Position numbers and translations under genes: made by a program. A stretch of DNA of 64,000 bases from Streptomyces ficellus (lineage in GTDB: Bacteria; Actinomycetota; Actinomycetes; Streptomycetales; Streptomycetaceae). The DNA is taken from contig NZ_JAUEPL010000014.1 in the NCBI RefSeq assembly GCF_030406405.1, positions 1 through 64,000 of the forward strand. The letters are read 5' to 3'. Positions 19,122-29,600 of the stretch are shown here, piece after piece; positions within the stretch are counted from its first letter, which is position 1; every line of letters starts with the position of its first letter. The notes beneath the pieces were generated by a model. The model saw only the letters and a list, made by a program, of their open reading frames with translations, ran no database searches and was not told where the DNA came from.

Positions 19122-19131
19122 CGCGCGGGGC

Positions 19132-20184
19132 CTAGCCGGCCAGCCAGTCGTCGACGCCCGCGAGCAGCTTCGCCTTGACGTCCTCGGGCGCCGCCGAGCC
19201 GCGCACCGACTGGCGGGCCAGTTCCGCCAGTTCCTCGTCCGTGAAGCCGTGGTGCACGCGGGCGATCTCGTACTGCGCCGCCAGCCGCGAGCCGAACAGC
19301 AGCGGGTCGTCCGCGCCCAGCGCCATCGGCACCCCCGCCTCGTACAGCGTCCGCAGCGGCACGTGCTCGGGCTTCTCGTACACGCCCAGCGCCACGTTCG
19401 ACGCCGGGCACACCTCGCACGTCACACCCTTCTCGGCCAGGCGCCGCAGCAGCCGCGGGTCCTCCGCGGCCCGCACGCCGTGCCCGATCCGCGCCGCACG
19501 CAGCTCGTCCAGACAGTGCCGCACGGACGCCGGCCCGGTCAGCTCGCCCCCGTGCGGCGCCGCCAGCAGCCCGCCCTCGCGCGCGATCGCGAACGCCCGG
19601 TCGAAGTCGCGCGCCATGCCCCGCCGCTCGTCGTTGGACAGCCCGAACCCGACCACCCCCCGGTCCGCGTACCGGACGGCGAGGCGCGCCAGGGTACGGG
19701 CGTCCAGGGGGTGCTTCATGCGGTTCGCGGCGACGACGACCCGCATGCCCAGGCCGGTCTCCCGCGACGCGCTCTCCACCGCGTCCAGGATGATCTCCAG
19801 CGCCGGGATCAGCCCGCCCAGCCTCGGTGCGTACGAGGTCGGGTCCACCTGGATCTCCAGCCACCCCGACCCGTCCCTCACATCCTCCTCGGCCGCCTCG
19901 CGCACCAGCCGCTGGATGTCCTCCGGCTCCCGCAGACACGACCGGGCGATGTCGTACAGCCGCTGGAAACGGAACCAGCCCCGCTCGTCCGTCGCCCGCA
20001 GCTGGGGTGGCTCACCGCCGGTCAGCGCCTCGGGGAGGTGCACGCCGTACTTGGCGGCGAGCTCCAGCAGGGTGGCGGGCCGCATCGACCCGGTGAAGTG
20101 CAGGTGCAGATGGGCCTTGGGCAGCAGCCGCAGATCTCGTACGTGCGGGGGGTTCGGGGGGTGTCCCCCTGGAAAGCGCAGCAT
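19132..20184 (-). CDS. Adenosine deaminase family protein
   Basis: Predicted purine deaminase, 350 residues, TIM-barrel amidohydrolase. The metal-binding H27-x-H29 sits in P-K-A-H-L-H-L-H-F-T-G, A-P-H-G-G-E carries the metal His and catalytic Glu, R-I-G-H-G-V the catalytic His, and L-G-A-D-D-P-L-L the metal Asp. The first motif reads AHLHLH where standard adenosine deaminases have xELHxH, marking a subfamily that could act on a modified adenosine. It is convergent with murB, 10 bases apart. Confidence 0.85.
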   Translation of the reverse strand: MLRFPGGHPPNPPHVRDLRLLPKAHLHLHFTGSMRPATLLELAAKYGVHLPEALTGGEPPQLRATDERGWFRFQRLYDIARSCLREPEDIQRLVREAAEEDVRDGSGWLEIQVDPTSYAPRLGGLIPALEIILDAVESASRETGLGMRVVVAANRMKHPLDARTLARLAVRYADRGVVGFGLSNDERRGMARDFDRAFAIAREGGLLAAPHGGELTGPASVRHCLDELRAARIGHGVRAAEDPRLLRRLAEKGVTCEVCPASNVALGVYEKPEHVPLRTLYEAGVPMALGADDPLLFGSRLAAQYEIARVHHGFTDEELAELARQSVRGSAAPEDVKAKLLAGVDDWLAG

Positions 20185-20267
20185 CTGGGGATCTTGCCAA
20201 ACCGGCCGCCCGCGCGGGAGCCCCTTTCGGCCCCTTTCACCGATCGGGTGCTTGCGGGAACGAAGAA

Positions 20268-20298
20268 GCGGGCCCCCGGCGCAACGCCGGGGGCCCGC
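20268..20298 (-). terminator. Terminator after aspC
   Basis: A perfect 14-bp stem (GCGGGCCCCCGGCG with CGCCGGGGGCCCGC) and 3-base loop begin 21 bases beyond the aspC stop. It lies between two minus-strand genes. Confidence 0.85.
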
Positions 20299-20318
20299 AG
20301 CCTGCTCTCAAGAGGAGG

Positions 20319-21545
20319 CTAGTCGCGCGCCTCCGCCAGCAGCTTCTGCATCCGCGAGACACCCTCGATCAGGTCCGCGTCACCCAGCGCGTACGACAGC
20401 CGCAGGTAACCCGGCGTACCGAAAGCCTCGCCCGGGACGACGGCGACCTCGGCCTCGTCCAGGATGAGCGCCGCCAGCTCCACCGAGGTCCGCGGACGCT
20501 TGCCGCGGATCTCCTTGCCCAGCACCCCCTTCACCGAGGGGTACGCGTAGAAGGCGCCCTCCGGCGTGGGGCAGAAGACGCCGTCGATCTCGTTGAGCAT
20601 CCGCACCATGGTCTGGCGGCGGCGGTCGAAGGCGGCACGCATCTCCGCGACCGCGTCGAGGTTGCCCGAGACGGCGGCCAGCGCGGCGGCCTGGGCGACG
20701 TTGGACACGTTCGACGTGGCGTGCGACTGCAGGTTCGTCGCGGCCTTGACCACGTCCTTGGGGCCGATGATCCACCCCACGCGCCAGCCGGTCATCGCGA
20801 ACGTCTTGGCCACACCGTTCACGACGATGCACTTGTCGCGAAGCTCGGGCACGATCGCCGGCAGGGACGTGAAGGCCGCGTCGCCGTACACGAGGTGCTC
20901 GTAGATCTCGTCGGTCAGCACCCACAGGCCGTGCTCGACCGCCCAGCGGCCGATCGCCTCGGCGTCGGCCTCGCTGTAGACGGCGCCGGTCGGGTTGGAC
21001 GGGGAGACGAACAGGACGACCTTGGTCCGCTCCGTACGGGCCGCCTCCAGCTGCTCCACCGAGACCCGGTAGCCGGTGGTCTCGTCGGCGACGACCTCCA
21101 CCGGGACACCGCCCGCGAGCCGGATCGACTCGGGGTACGTCGTCCAGTACGGGGCCGGGACGATGACCTCGTCACCCGGGTCCAGGATCGCGGCGAACGC
21201 CTCGTAGATCGCCTGCTTGCCGCCGTTGGTCACCAGGACCTGGGAGGCGTCGATCTCGTAGTTGGAGTCGCGCAGCGTCTTGGCGGCGATGGCGGCCTTC
21301 AGCTCGGGCAGGCCGCCGGCCGGCGTGTAGCGGTGGTACTTCGGGTTGCGGCAGGCCTCGATCGCGGCCTCGACGATGTAGTCGGGCGTCGGGAAGTCGG
21401 GCTCACCGGCGCCGAAGCCGATCACCGGGCGCCCGGCGGCCTTGAGGGCCTTGGCCTTGGCGTCGACGGCGAGGGTCGCGGACTCGGAGATCGCACCGAC
21501 CCGGGCGGAGACCCGGCGCTCGGTGGGAGGGGTTGCAGCGCTCAT
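20319..21545 (-). CDS. aspC: Pyridoxal phosphate-dependent aspartate aminotransferase (class I)
   Basis: Transfers the amino group between aspartate/glutamate and 2-oxo acids. The 408-residue protein has [11 protein letters not shown] near the N-terminus, the [11 protein letters not shown] segment, S-P-S-N-P-T-G, and the PLP-lysine motif [15 protein letters not shown]. The Ser usually before the lysine is Ala here. ATG 21545 ([16 protein letters not shown]) gives the usual length. A terminator follows, so it is probably monocistronic. Confidence 0.93.
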   Translation of the reverse strand: MSAATPPTERRVSARVGAISESATLAVDAKAKALKAAGRPVIGFGAGEPDFPTPDYIVEAAIEACRNPKYHRYTPAGGLPELKAAIAAKTLRDSNYEIDASQVLVTNGGKQAIYEAFAAILDPGDEVIVPAPYWTTYPESIRLAGGVPVEVVADETTGYRVSVEQLEAARTERTKVVLFVSPSNPTGAVYSEADAEAIGRWAVEHGLWVLTDEIYEHLVYGDAAFTSLPAIVPELRDKCIVVNGVAKTFAMTGWRVGWIIGPKDVVKAATNLQSHATSNVSNVAQAAALAAVSGNLDAVAEMRAAFDRRRQTMVRMLNEIDGVFCPTPEGAFYAYPSVKGVLGKEIRGKRPRTSVELAALILDEAEVAVVPGEAFGTPGYLRLSYALGDADLIEGVSRMQKLLAEARD

Positions 21546-21658
21546 GCGGCCATCGTCCCAGACCCCGAACGGGCGCGGCACACAGGTTTCGCTGTACGGA
21601 CAGACAGGGCGTCAGTCGCCCCACGGTCCCTCCGGCGGGCCGTGTCCGGAGCTATCTG

Positions 21659-21688
21659 TTCGACGCGGCGCCGCTGACCACGTACACT
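21659..21688 (+). promoter_or_regulatory. Promoter of tRNA-Trp/secE/nusG
   Basis: TTCGAC (21659-21664) and TACACT (21683-21688), 18 bases apart. A start near 21695 would give a short tRNA precursor leader. Confidence 0.7.
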
Positions 21689-21750
21689 CTCTGCTCGTTG
21701 GCCCTCACCGACCACCTCCACGGATGCGGTAGGTTGGGTGAGAACCACAA

Positions 21751-21823
21751 AGGGTCGTAGCTCAATTGGTAGAGCACCGGTCTCCAAAACCGAAGGTTGG
21801 GGGTTCAAGTCCCTCCGGCCCTG
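21751..21823 (+). tRNA. tRNA-Trp (CCA)
   Basis: A 73-base cloverleaf. Acceptor AGGGTCG pairs with CGGCCCT (21816-21822), discriminator G. Anticodon CCA lies in loop CTCCAAA. The T arm is GGGGG-TTCAAGT-CCCTC. It is transcribed toward secE, the order known from mycobacteria and streptomycetes. Confidence 0.97.
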
Positions 21824-21925
21824 CTACACACACCGCCAGGATGTGTGCGCAGGTATGTACTTCATTGCACCGCCGTGCGGCTCAACCCGGGCGCGGCACG
21901 GCCGACCCGGAATCAGGTGAGAGAC

Positions 21926-22213
21926 GTGACGGACGCCGTAGGCTCCATCGACATGCCTGATGCCGAGGACGAAGCACAGGAGTCGAAGAAGAAGAGCCGC
22001 AAGGGCGGCAAGCGCGGAAAGAAGGGCCCGCTGGGCCGTCTCGCGCTCTTCTACCGTCAGATTGTCGCCGAGCTGCGCAAGGTCGTCTGGCCGACTCGCA
22101 GCCAGCTGACGACGTACACGACCGTCGTTATCGTCTTCGTCGTCATCATGATCGGTCTGGTGACCGTGATTGACCTTGGCTTCCAGGAAGCAGTCAAGTA
22201 CGTCTTCGGCTGA
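21926..22213 (+). CDS. secE: Preprotein translocase subunit SecE
   Basis: Essential membrane clamp of the SecYEG channel. The 95-residue protein has a basic cytoplasmic region ([14 protein letters not shown]), the conserved amphipathic segment [17 protein letters not shown], and one membrane helix (about residues 65-85). The GTG at 21926 gives [16 protein letters not shown], the N-terminus I recall for streptomycete SecE; the upstream frame overlaps tRNA-Trp. nusG follows. Confidence 0.95.
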   Translation: MTDAVGSIDMPDAEDEAQESKKKSRKGGKRGKKGPLGRLALFYRQIVAELRKVVWPTRSQLTTYTTVVIVFVVIMIGLVTVIDLGFQEAVKYVFG

Positions 22214-22289
22214 TTCCCGCGGAGGGCGCCCACCCCGGCGCCCCTTTTCGCATGTTCCACCCATCTGTATCCAGGAAGAAGCAGCCACC

Positions 22290-23192
22290 GTGTCTGACCC
22301 GAACCTGAACGAGTCCGCCCAGGACGAGCTCGACATCGTCGAGGCGGCCGACGAGGACCAGGCGGAAGCTGCGGACGCCGCTGTCGGTGAGGCCGCCGAG
22401 GAGGCCGCGCTCCACGTCGAGGACGAGGGCGCGGACGAGGAGGCCGTCGAGGCCGAGGACGAGGGCGCCGACGACGCGACCGCCGAGGCCGCCGACGCCG
22501 AGGCCACCGACGCCCAGGCCGAGGCCGCCGACGCCGAGGCTGAGGTCGAGGCCGACGAGGAGCCCGCGGCTCCGGTCGACCCGGTCGCCGCGCTCCGCGA
22601 GGAGCTGCGCGGTCTGCCGGGCGAGTGGTATGTGATCCACACCTACGCGGGCTACGAGAAGCGCGTGAAGGCCAACCTGGAGCAGCGTGCCGTCTCGCTC
22701 AACGTCGAGGACTTCATCTACCAGGCCGAGGTGCCCGAGGAAGAGATCGTCCAGATCAAGAACGGCGAGCGCAAGAACGTCCGGCAGAACAAGCTGCCCG
22801 GTTACGTTCTGGTCCGCATGGATCTGACGAACGAGTCCTGGGGCGTCGTCCGCAACACCCCGGGCGTCACCGGCTTCGTGGGCAACGCCTACGACCCGTA
22901 CCCGCTGACCCTGGACGAGATCGTCAAGATGCTCGCCCCGGAGGCCGAGGAGAAGGCCGCCCGTGAGGCCGCCGAGGCCGAGGGCAAGCCGGCTCCGGCC
23001 CGCAAGGTCGAGGTCCAGGTGCTGGACTTCGAGGTCGGCGACTCGGTCACCGTCACCGACGGCCCGTTCGCGACGCTGCAGGCCACGATCAACGAGATCA
23101 ACGCCGACTCCAAGAAGGTCAAGGGCCTCGTCGAGATCTTCGGCCGCGAGACCCCGGTCGAGCTGAGCTTCGACCAGATCCAGAAGAACTAA
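22290..23192 (+). CDS. nusG: Transcription termination/antitermination factor NusG
   Basis: Elongation factor that binds the RNA polymerase clamp and links it to Rho or the ribosome. Residues 1 to about 90 are an acidic Ala/Asp/Glu-rich extension without a fold. The NGN domain begins at [12 protein letters not shown] and includes PGYVLVRMD and [10 protein letters not shown] 30-residue Ala/Glu/Lys linker follows. The KOW domain is near the end ([14 protein letters not shown]). At 300 residues it is much longer than the E. coli protein (181). GTG start at 22290. A strong terminator follows. Confidence 0.96.
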   Translation: MSDPNLNESAQDELDIVEAADEDQAEAADAAVGEAAEEAALHVEDEGADEEAVEAEDEGADDATAEAADAEATDAQAEAADAEAEVEADEEPAAPVDPVAALREELRGLPGEWYVIHTYAGYEKRVKANLEQRAVSLNVEDFIYQAEVPEEEIVQIKNGERKNVRQNKLPGYVLVRMDLTNESWGVVRNTPGVTGFVGNAYDPYPLTLDEIVKMLAPEAEEKAAREAAEAEGKPAPARKVEVQVLDFEVGDSVTVTDGPFATLQATINEINADSKKVKGLVEIFGRETPVELSFDQIQKN

Positions 23193-23207
23193 CCCCCACA
23201 GGTTTCC

Positions 23208-23255
23208 GAACAGGTCAGACCGGGCTTCGTGCCCGCTCTGACCTGCTCGGTTTTT
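23208..23255 (+). terminator. Terminator between nusG and rplK
   Basis: A long stem, CAGGTCAGA-c-CGGGC paired with GCCCG-c-TCTGACCTG, with loop TTCGT and a following TTTTT at 23251-23255. It is among the most canonical terminators in the window and separates secE-nusG from the L11 operon. Confidence 0.92.
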
Positions 23256-23352
23256 GGCCGCGCAGCCATACCCGTTATCGTTGTGCGGTATGCCTCCATC
23301 CGGATGATCCGGACGGCGGCTGGAAAACTCTCACTAGGACCCGGAGAGAGCA

Positions 23353-23787
23353 ATGCCTCCCAAGAAGAAGAAGGTCACGGGGCTTATCAAGCTCCAGATC
23401 CAGGCCGGTGCGGCCAACCCGGCTCCGCCGGTCGGTCCCGCGCTCGGTCAGCACGGCGTCAACATCATGGAGTTCTGCAAGGCCTACAACGCCGCGACCG
23501 AGTCGCAGCGTGGCATGGTCGTGCCGGTGGAGATCACGGTCTACGACGACCGTTCCTTCACCTTCATCACCAAGACTCCGCCGGCCGCCAAGCTGATCCT
23601 CAAGGCCGCGGGTGTGGACAAGGGCTCCGGCGAGCCGCACAAGACCAAGGTCGCCAAGCTCACGCGCGACCAGGTCCGCGAGATCGCCACGACCAAGATG
23701 CCCGACCTGAACGCCAACGACCTGGACGCCGCCGAGAAGATCATCGCCGGCACCGCCCGTTCCATGGGCGTCACGGTCGAGGGCTGA
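23353..23787 (+). CDS. rplK: 50S ribosomal protein L11
   Basis: Binds 23S rRNA at the GTPase-associated centre and is needed for the stringent response through RelA. The 144-residue protein has the Pro-rich N-terminal domain ([15 protein letters not shown]) that thiostrepton contacts, and a C-terminal rRNA-binding domain ending [15 protein letters not shown] ribosome-binding site lies just before ATG 23353. It forms an operon with rplA. Confidence 0.97.
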   Translation: MPPKKKKVTGLIKLQIQAGAANPAPPVGPALGQHGVNIMEFCKAYNAATESQRGMVVPVEITVYDDRSFTFITKTPPAAKLILKAAGVDKGSGEPHKTKVAKLTRDQVREIATTKMPDLNANDLDAAEKIIAGTARSMGVTVEG

Positions 23788-23864
23788 TCAGCCCCGTACG
23801 ACCTGTGGGAGGGCCACGCGCTGGCCCGGACCACACCTCCACACCTGAACCACCAGGAGAAGAA

Positions 23865-24593
23865 GTGAAGCGCAGCAAGGCTCTCCGCGGCGCGGACGCC
23901 AAGATCGACCGGGAGCGCAACTACGCCCCCCTCGAGGCCGTCCGTCTCGCCAAGGACACCGCCGCCACCAAGTTCGACGGCACCGTCGAGGTCGCCTTCC
24001 GCCTGGGCGTTGACCCGCGCAAGGCCGACCAGATGGTCCGTGGCACCGTGAACCTTCCGCACGGCACCGGTAAGACCGCCCGGGTCCTGGTCTTCGCGAC
24101 CGGTGACCGTGCTGCGGCCGCGGAAGCCGCGGGCGCCGACATCGTCGGCTCCGACGAACTGATCGACGAGATCTCCAAGGGCAACCGCCTGAACGAGTTC
24201 GACGCGGTCGTCGCCACCCCGGACCTCATGGGCAAGGTCGGCCGCCTCGGCCGCGTCCTCGGCCCGCGTGGTCTGATGCCGAACCCGAAGACCGGCACCG
24301 TCACCATGGATGTCGCCAAGGCTGTCAACGACATCAAGGGCGGCAAGATCGAGTTCCGCGTCGACAAGCACTCGAACCTGCACTTCATCATCGGCAAGGT
24401 CTCCTTCGACGAGAAGAAGCTGGTCGAGAACTACGCGGCGGCGCTGGACGAGATCCTCCGTCTGAAGCCGTCCGCCGCCAAGGGGCGCTACATCAAGAAG
24501 GCGACCCTGAGCACCACGATGGGCCCCGGCATCCCGCTGGACGCCAACCGCACCCGTAACCTCCTCGTCGAGGAGGACCCGGCCGCCGTCTGA
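23865..24593 (+). CDS. rplA: 50S ribosomal protein L1
   Basis: L1 stalk protein involved in release of deacylated tRNA; in many bacteria it also represses its own L11 operon mRNA. The 242-residue sequence contains [15 protein letters not shown] and [18 protein letters not shown] 23865 follows a CAGGAGAAGAA ribosome-binding site, and the large frame upstream is a shadow. A strong terminator follows. Confidence 0.97.
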   Translation: MKRSKALRGADAKIDRERNYAPLEAVRLAKDTAATKFDGTVEVAFRLGVDPRKADQMVRGTVNLPHGTGKTARVLVFATGDRAAAAEAAGADIVGSDELIDEISKGNRLNEFDAVVATPDLMGKVGRLGRVLGPRGLMPNPKTGTVTMDVAKAVNDIKGGKIEFRVDKHSNLHFIIGKVSFDEKKLVENYAAALDEILRLKPSAAKGRYIKKATLSTTMGPGIPLDANRTRNLLVEEDPAAV

Positions 24594-24628
24594 CACTGAC
24601 GGCAGCCGCGGCGCTCGCGTGCTTCAAG

Positions 24629-24669
24629 CCGGCCCCCGCAGCTCTCCGGAGCGGCGGGGGCCGGTTTTT
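24629..24669 (+). terminator. Terminator after rplA
   Basis: CCGGCCCCCGC (24629-24639) pairs with GCGGGGGCCGG (24654-24664), with a GCTC/GAGC inner pair and TTTTT directly after. Confidence 0.92.
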
Positions 24670-24809
24670 CATGCTCCCAAGGCCCTGCCCCCAGGCCCAG
24701 GGCCCCGCCCGGAGGCCCCGAGGCCCTGCCCCAGGCCCCGAGAGCGGCCCTGGTCCCGGGCGGTACGGACCGGGCCGGGGGTCGTACCGAATCACCCGGG
24801 TGGCCCGAT

Positions 24810-24839
24810 TTGCTTGACGGGGAACCGTTCGCGTACTCT
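24810..24839 (+). promoter_or_regulatory. Promoter of rplJ-rplL
   Basis: TTGCTT (24810-24815) and TACTCT (24834-24839) lie 18 bases apart; TTGACG at 24814 is an alternative -35 with short spacing. This precedes the L10 leader. Confidence 0.65.
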
Positions 24840-24844
24840 TCCAC

Positions 24845-25016
24845 GGAAGCCAAAGACCGCTGGTCGTTGCCGCGCTCGTCAGAGTCGCGGCGGCCGAAGG
24901 ATCCGCTAGCTGCGGACGACCCGCGCAGGTGACTGTGGATGTACTCCCGGAAGAGAACGAAGAGATTCCGGTCGAGTTCACGCCCCGTGCGCCTGCGCCG
25001 GGGCGTTCCGTTTTGC
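24845..25016 (+). promoter_or_regulatory. L10-type ribosomal leader with attenuator-like hairpin
   Basis: The 230 bases between promoter and rplJ begin with an AAGACCGCTGGTCG-like segment, then G-rich complementary pieces typical of the L10(L12)4-binding leader. They end in ACGCCCC (24980-24986) paired with GGGGCGT (25000-25006) and TTTT at 25011. In other bacteria L10 represses its own operon through this leader. I recognise it by position and motif; the fold was not computed. Confidence 0.6.
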
Positions 25017-25073
25017 CCAGTCTCCTTCCTTCAGCCAATGCGGTCCGAATCACCCGGAAGGAGGCCGAGGCTC

Positions 25074-25604
25074 ATGGCGAGGCCCGACAAGTCTGCTGCG
25101 GTTGCCGAGCTGACGGACAAGTTCCGCAGCTCGAACGCCGCCGTGCTGACCGAGTACCGCGGTCTCACCGTGGCACAGCTCAAGCAGCTGCGCCGTTCGC
25201 TCGGTGAGAACGCCCAGTACGCCGTGGTGAAGAACACGCTGACCAAGATTGCGGCCAACGAGGCCGGGATCACGACGCTGGACGACCAGTTCGCTGGTCC
25301 GACGGCTGTCGCCTTCATCACCGGTGACCCGGTGGAGTCGGCGAAGGGTCTTCGTGACTTCGCCAAGGACAACCCGAACCTGATCATCAAGGGCGGTGTC
25401 CTTGACGGCAAGGCGCTGTCCGCCGATGAGATCAAGAAGCTTGCGGACCTCGAGTCCCGCGAGGTTCTGCTCGCCAAGCTGGCGGGCGCCATGAAGGGCA
25501 AGCAGTCCCAGGCTGCCGCGCTCTTCCAGGCGCTCCCGTCGAAGCTCGTCCGCACCGTGGACGCGCTCCGTGCCAAGCAGGCCGAGCAGGGCGGTGCCGA
25601 GTAA
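25074..25604 (+). CDS. rplJ: 50S ribosomal protein L10
   Basis: Base of the ribosomal stalk, anchors L7/L12 dimers and recruits GTPase factors. The 176-residue protein has the rRNA-binding N-terminus ([17 protein letters not shown]) and Y-A-V-V-K-N-T-L, and ends in the helix (residues about 140-170) that binds L12. ATG 25074 follows GGAAGGAGGCCGAGG; the frame further upstream belongs to the leader. L10 also represses its own synthesis in other bacteria. Confidence 0.96.
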   Translation: MARPDKSAAVAELTDKFRSSNAAVLTEYRGLTVAQLKQLRRSLGENAQYAVVKNTLTKIAANEAGITTLDDQFAGPTAVAFITGDPVESAKGLRDFAKDNPNLIIKGGVLDGKALSADEIKKLADLESREVLLAKLAGAMKGKQSQAAALFQALPSKLVRTVDALRAKQAEQGGAE

Positions 25605-25625
25605 TTCGGCTCGCGCATTGATCGT

Positions 25626-25655
25626 GGCCCGCAAGGGCGACGGTCGTAGCGGGCC
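25626..25655 (+). promoter_or_regulatory. Hairpin between rplJ and rplL
   Basis: GGCCCGC (25626-25632) pairs with GCGGGCC (25649-25655) in the 113-base gap. No T-tract follows, so it may be an RNA processing or stability site that raises L12 over L10, rather than a terminator. Confidence 0.5.
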
Positions 25656-25717
25656 CAACGTACGCCCGCCTCACATGTACACCCGGCACCAGCCGATTTA
25701 GTGGAAGGACCGCCATC

Positions 25718-26104
25718 ATGGCGAAGCTGTCTCAGGAAGACCTGCTCGAGCAGTTCGAGGGCATGACCCTCATCGAGCTCTCCGAGTTCGTGAAGGCGTT
25801 CGAGGAGAAGTTCGACGTCACCGCCGCCGCCCCGGTCGCCGTTGCCGGCGTCGCGGGCCCGGGTGCCCCGGCCGCCGAGGCCGCCGAGGAGCAGGACGAG
25901 TTCGACGTCATCCTCACCGGCGCCGGCGAGAAGAAGATCCAGGTCATCAAGGTCGTGCGTGAGCTGACCTCGCTGGGTCTGAAGGAGGCCAAGGACCTCG
26001 TCGACGGCACCCCGAAGCCGGTCCTCGAGAAGGTCGCCAAGGACGCCGCGGAGAAGGCTGCCGAGTCCCTCAAGGCCGCCGGCGCCTCCGTCGAGGTCAA
26101 GTAA
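25718..26104 (+). CDS. rplL: 50S ribosomal protein L7/L12
   Basis: Stalk protein present in several copies per ribosome that contacts translation factors. The 128-residue protein has the N-terminal dimerisation domain ([18 protein letters not shown]), an Ala/Pro/Glu hinge (residues about 38-58), and the C-terminal domain with K-I-Q-V-I-K-V-V-R and [24 protein letters not shown] ribosome-binding site precedes ATG 25718. A hairpin follows. Confidence 0.97.
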   Translation: MAKLSQEDLLEQFEGMTLIELSEFVKAFEEKFDVTAAAPVAVAGVAGPGAPAAEAAEEQDEFDVILTGAGEKKIQVIKVVRELTSLGLKEAKDLVDGTPKPVLEKVAKDAAEKAAESLKAAGASVEVK

Positions 26105-26150
26105 CACCCTGCGGGTCTCCTGACCCGCACACGGCGCCTCAGGGCGCCAC

Positions 26151-26184
26151 GAAGGGCGATCACCCATCCGGGTGGTCGCCCTTC
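26151..26184 (+). terminator. Hairpin after rplL
   Basis: A 15-bp stem with one G-T pair, GAAGGGCGATCACCC paired with GGGTGGTCGCCCTTC, loop ATCC. No T-tract. It may end most rplJL transcripts. The 508-base rplL-rpoB gap otherwise holds only the rpoB promoter region. Confidence 0.75.
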
Positions 26185-26423
26185 GGCGTTGCCGCGACGC
26201 CTGCCTTGCGCTGTGCTCCACGCGGAGTATGGTGATCTTCGCCGTGCGCCCCACGTGGCTGGGGGCCTTGACGAACCGCACGCCGCGCGCAATTCTCAGG
26301 ACGCGCCGTCACAACGATCCGGAACCGAGGCATGGATCGACGGCGGAACGGGCAGTATCGATGTGCGCTAAGGCGCGAGGTGCCGCGGAGTTGAGAACAA
26401 CGAGGGTCGCGAATTACTCGCCC

Positions 26424-26452
26424 TGGACATCAGTGGGCCAAGTGGCTACACT
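26424..26452 (+). promoter_or_regulatory. Promoter of rpoB-rpoC
   Basis: TGGACA (26424-26429) and TACACT (26447-26452), 17 bases apart, 160 bases before the rpoB start. It gives rpoBC a promoter independent of rplJL. Confidence 0.7.
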
Positions 26453-26612
26453 GACCCTTTGCGCTGCCTGTTAGCTGCCCTCTGCCCGTCACCAGGGGCA
26501 TCCCCTCGCAAGACCACAGTGGAACGACTGCCCCGACAAGGGATTTCGTCCCCGCGTCCTGCTTGGGACCGGTACGCGCGTAGTGAGTCCGAGCCCTCGG
26601 AAGGACCCCCTC

Positions 26613-29600
26613 TTGGCCGCCTCGCGCAACGCCTCGACCGCGAATACGAACAACGGCGCAAGCACCGCCCCGCTGCGCATCTCCTTTGCAAAGATCAAGG
26701 AGCCCCTCGAGGTTCCGAACCTCCTCGCGCTGCAGACCGAGAGCTTTGACTGGCTGCTCGGCAACGCCGCGTGGAAGGCTCGTGTCGAGGCGGCTCTGGA
26801 GTCCGGACAGGACGTCCCCACCAAGTCCGGTCTGGAGGAGATCTTCGAGGAGATCTCGCCGATCGAGGACTTTTCCGGGTCGATGTCGCTGACCTTCCGC
26901 GACCACCGCTTCGAGCCCCCGAAGAACTCGATCGACGAGTGCAAGGAGCGCGACTTCACGTACGCCGCGCCGCTCTTCGTCACGGCCGAGTTCACCAACA
27001 ACGAGACCGGCGAGATCAAGTCCCAGACGGTCTTCATGGGCGACTTCCCGCTCATGACCAACAAGGGCACCTTCGTCATCAACGGCACCGAGCGTGTCGT
27101 GGTGTCGCAGCTCGTCCGCTCGCCGGGTGTCTACTTCGACTCCTCCATCGACAAGACGTCCGACAAGGACATCTTCTCCGCCAAGATCATCCCGTCCCGG
27201 GGTGCCTGGCTGGAGATGGAGATCGACAAGCGCGACATGGTCGGTGTCCGCATCGACCGCAAGCGCAAGCAGTCCGTGACCGTCCTCCTCAAGGCGCTCG
27301 GCTGGACCACCGAGCAGATCCTCCAGGAGTTCGGCGAGTACGAGTCCATGCGCGCCACCCTGGAGAAGGACCACACCCAGGGCCAGGACGACGCGCTGCT
27401 CGACATCTACCGCAAGCTGCGTCCGGGCGAGCCGCCGACGCGTGAGGCCGCTCAGACGCTGCTCGAGAACCTCTACTTCAACCCCAAGCGCTACGACCTC
27501 GCCAAGGTCGGCCGCTACAAGGTGAACAAGAAGCTCGGCGCCGACGAGCCGCTGGACGCCGGTGTACTGACCACCGACGACATCATCGCCACCATCAAGT
27601 ACCTGGTGAAGCTCCACGCGGGCGAGACCGAGACGGTCGGCGAGAACGGCTCCCAGATCGTCGTCGAGACCGACGACATCGACCACTTCGGCAACCGCCG
27701 TCTGCGCAACGTCGGCGAGCTCATCCAGAACCAGGTCCGTACGGGTCTGGCGAGGATGGAGCGCGTCGTGCGCGAGCGCATGACGACCCAGGACGTCGAG
27801 GCGATCACGCCGCAGACGCTGATCAACATCCGGCCGGTCGTCGCCTCCATCAAGGAGTTCTTCGGCACCAGCCAGCTGTCGCAGTTCATGGACCAGAACA
27901 ACCCGCTGTCGGGTCTCACCCACAAGCGCCGCCTGTCGGCTCTTGGCCCGGGTGGTCTCTCCCGTGAGCGGGCCGGCTTCGAGGTCCGTGACGTGCACCC
28001 GTCTCACTACGGCCGTATGTGCCCGATCGAGACCCCCGAAGGCCCGAACATCGGTCTGATCGGTTCGCTCGCCTCGTACGGACGCGTCAACGCGTTCGGT
28101 TTCGTCGAGACGCCGTACCGCAAGGTCGTCGACGGCCAGGTCACCGACGACGTCGACTACCTGACCGCCGACGAAGAGGACCGCTTCGTCATCGCCCAGG
28201 CCAACGCGCCGCTGACAGAGGAGCTCCGGTTCGCCGAGAACCGCGTCCTGGTCCGCCGCCGCGGTGGTGAGGTCGACTACGTCGCGCCCGACGACGTGGA
28301 CTACATGGACGTCTCGCCGCGCCAGATGGTGTCGGTCGCGACCGCCATGATCCCGTTCCTGGAGCACGACGACGCCAACCGTGCCCTCATGGGCGCGAAC
28401 ATGATGCGCCAGGCCGTTCCGCTCATCAAGGCGGAGGCGCCGCTGGTCGGTACCGGCATGGAGTACCGCTGTGCCACCGACGCCGGCGACGTCATCAAGG
28501 CGGAGAAGGACGGTGTGATCCAGGAGGTCTCGGCCGACTACGTCACCGTCGCCAACGACGACGGCACGTACACCACGTACCGCGTCGCCAAGTTCTCCCG
28601 CTCCAACCAGGGCACCTCGGTCAACCAGAAGGTCATCGTCTCCGAGGGTGACCGGGTCGTCGAGGGCCAGGTCCTCGCCGACGGGCCGGCCACCGAGAAC
28701 GGTGAGATGGCGCTCGGCAAGAACCTGCTGGTCGCGTTCATGCCGTGGGAGGGCCACAACTACGAGGACGCGATCATCCTGTCGCAGCGCCTCGTGCAGG
28801 ACGACGTCCTCTCCTCGATCCACATCGAGGAGCACGAGGTCGACGCCCGTGACACCAAGCTCGGCCCGGAGGAGATCACCCGGGACATCCCGAACGTCTC
28901 CGAGGAGGTCCTCGCCGACCTCGACGAGCGCGGCATCATCCGTATCGGTGCCGAGGTCGTCGCCGGCGACATCCTCGTCGGCAAGGTCACGCCCAAGGGT
29001 GAGACCGAGCTGACGCCGGAGGAGCGCCTGCTCCGCGCGATCTTCGGTGAGAAGGCCCGTGAGGTCCGTGACACCTCGCTGAAGGTGCCGCACGGCGAGA
29101 CCGGCAAGGTCATCGGCGTACGCGTCTTCGACCGCGAGGAGGGCGACGAGCTTCCCCCCGGTGTCAACCAGCTGGTGCGCGTGTACGTCGCGCAGAAGCG
29201 CAAGATCACCGACGGTGACAAGCTCGCCGGCCGCCACGGCAACAAGGGCGTCATCTCCAAGATCCTGCCGATCGAGGACATGCCGTTCCTGGAGGACGGC
29301 ACCCCGGTCGACATCATCCTCAACCCGCTGGGTGTCCCGTCCCGAATGAACCCGGGACAGGTCCTGGAGATCCACCTCGGCTGGCTCGCCAGCCGCGGCT
29401 GGGACGTCTCCGGCCTCGCGGAGGAGTGGGCGCAGCGCCTCCAGGCGATCGGCGCCGACAAGGTGGAGCCCGGCACCAACGTCGCCACCCCCGTCTTCGA
29501 CGGTGCGCGTGAGGACGAGCTGGCCGGCCTGCTCCAGCACACCATCCCGAACCGCGACGGGGACCGGATGGTGCTCCCGACCGGCAAGGCGCGCCTGTTC

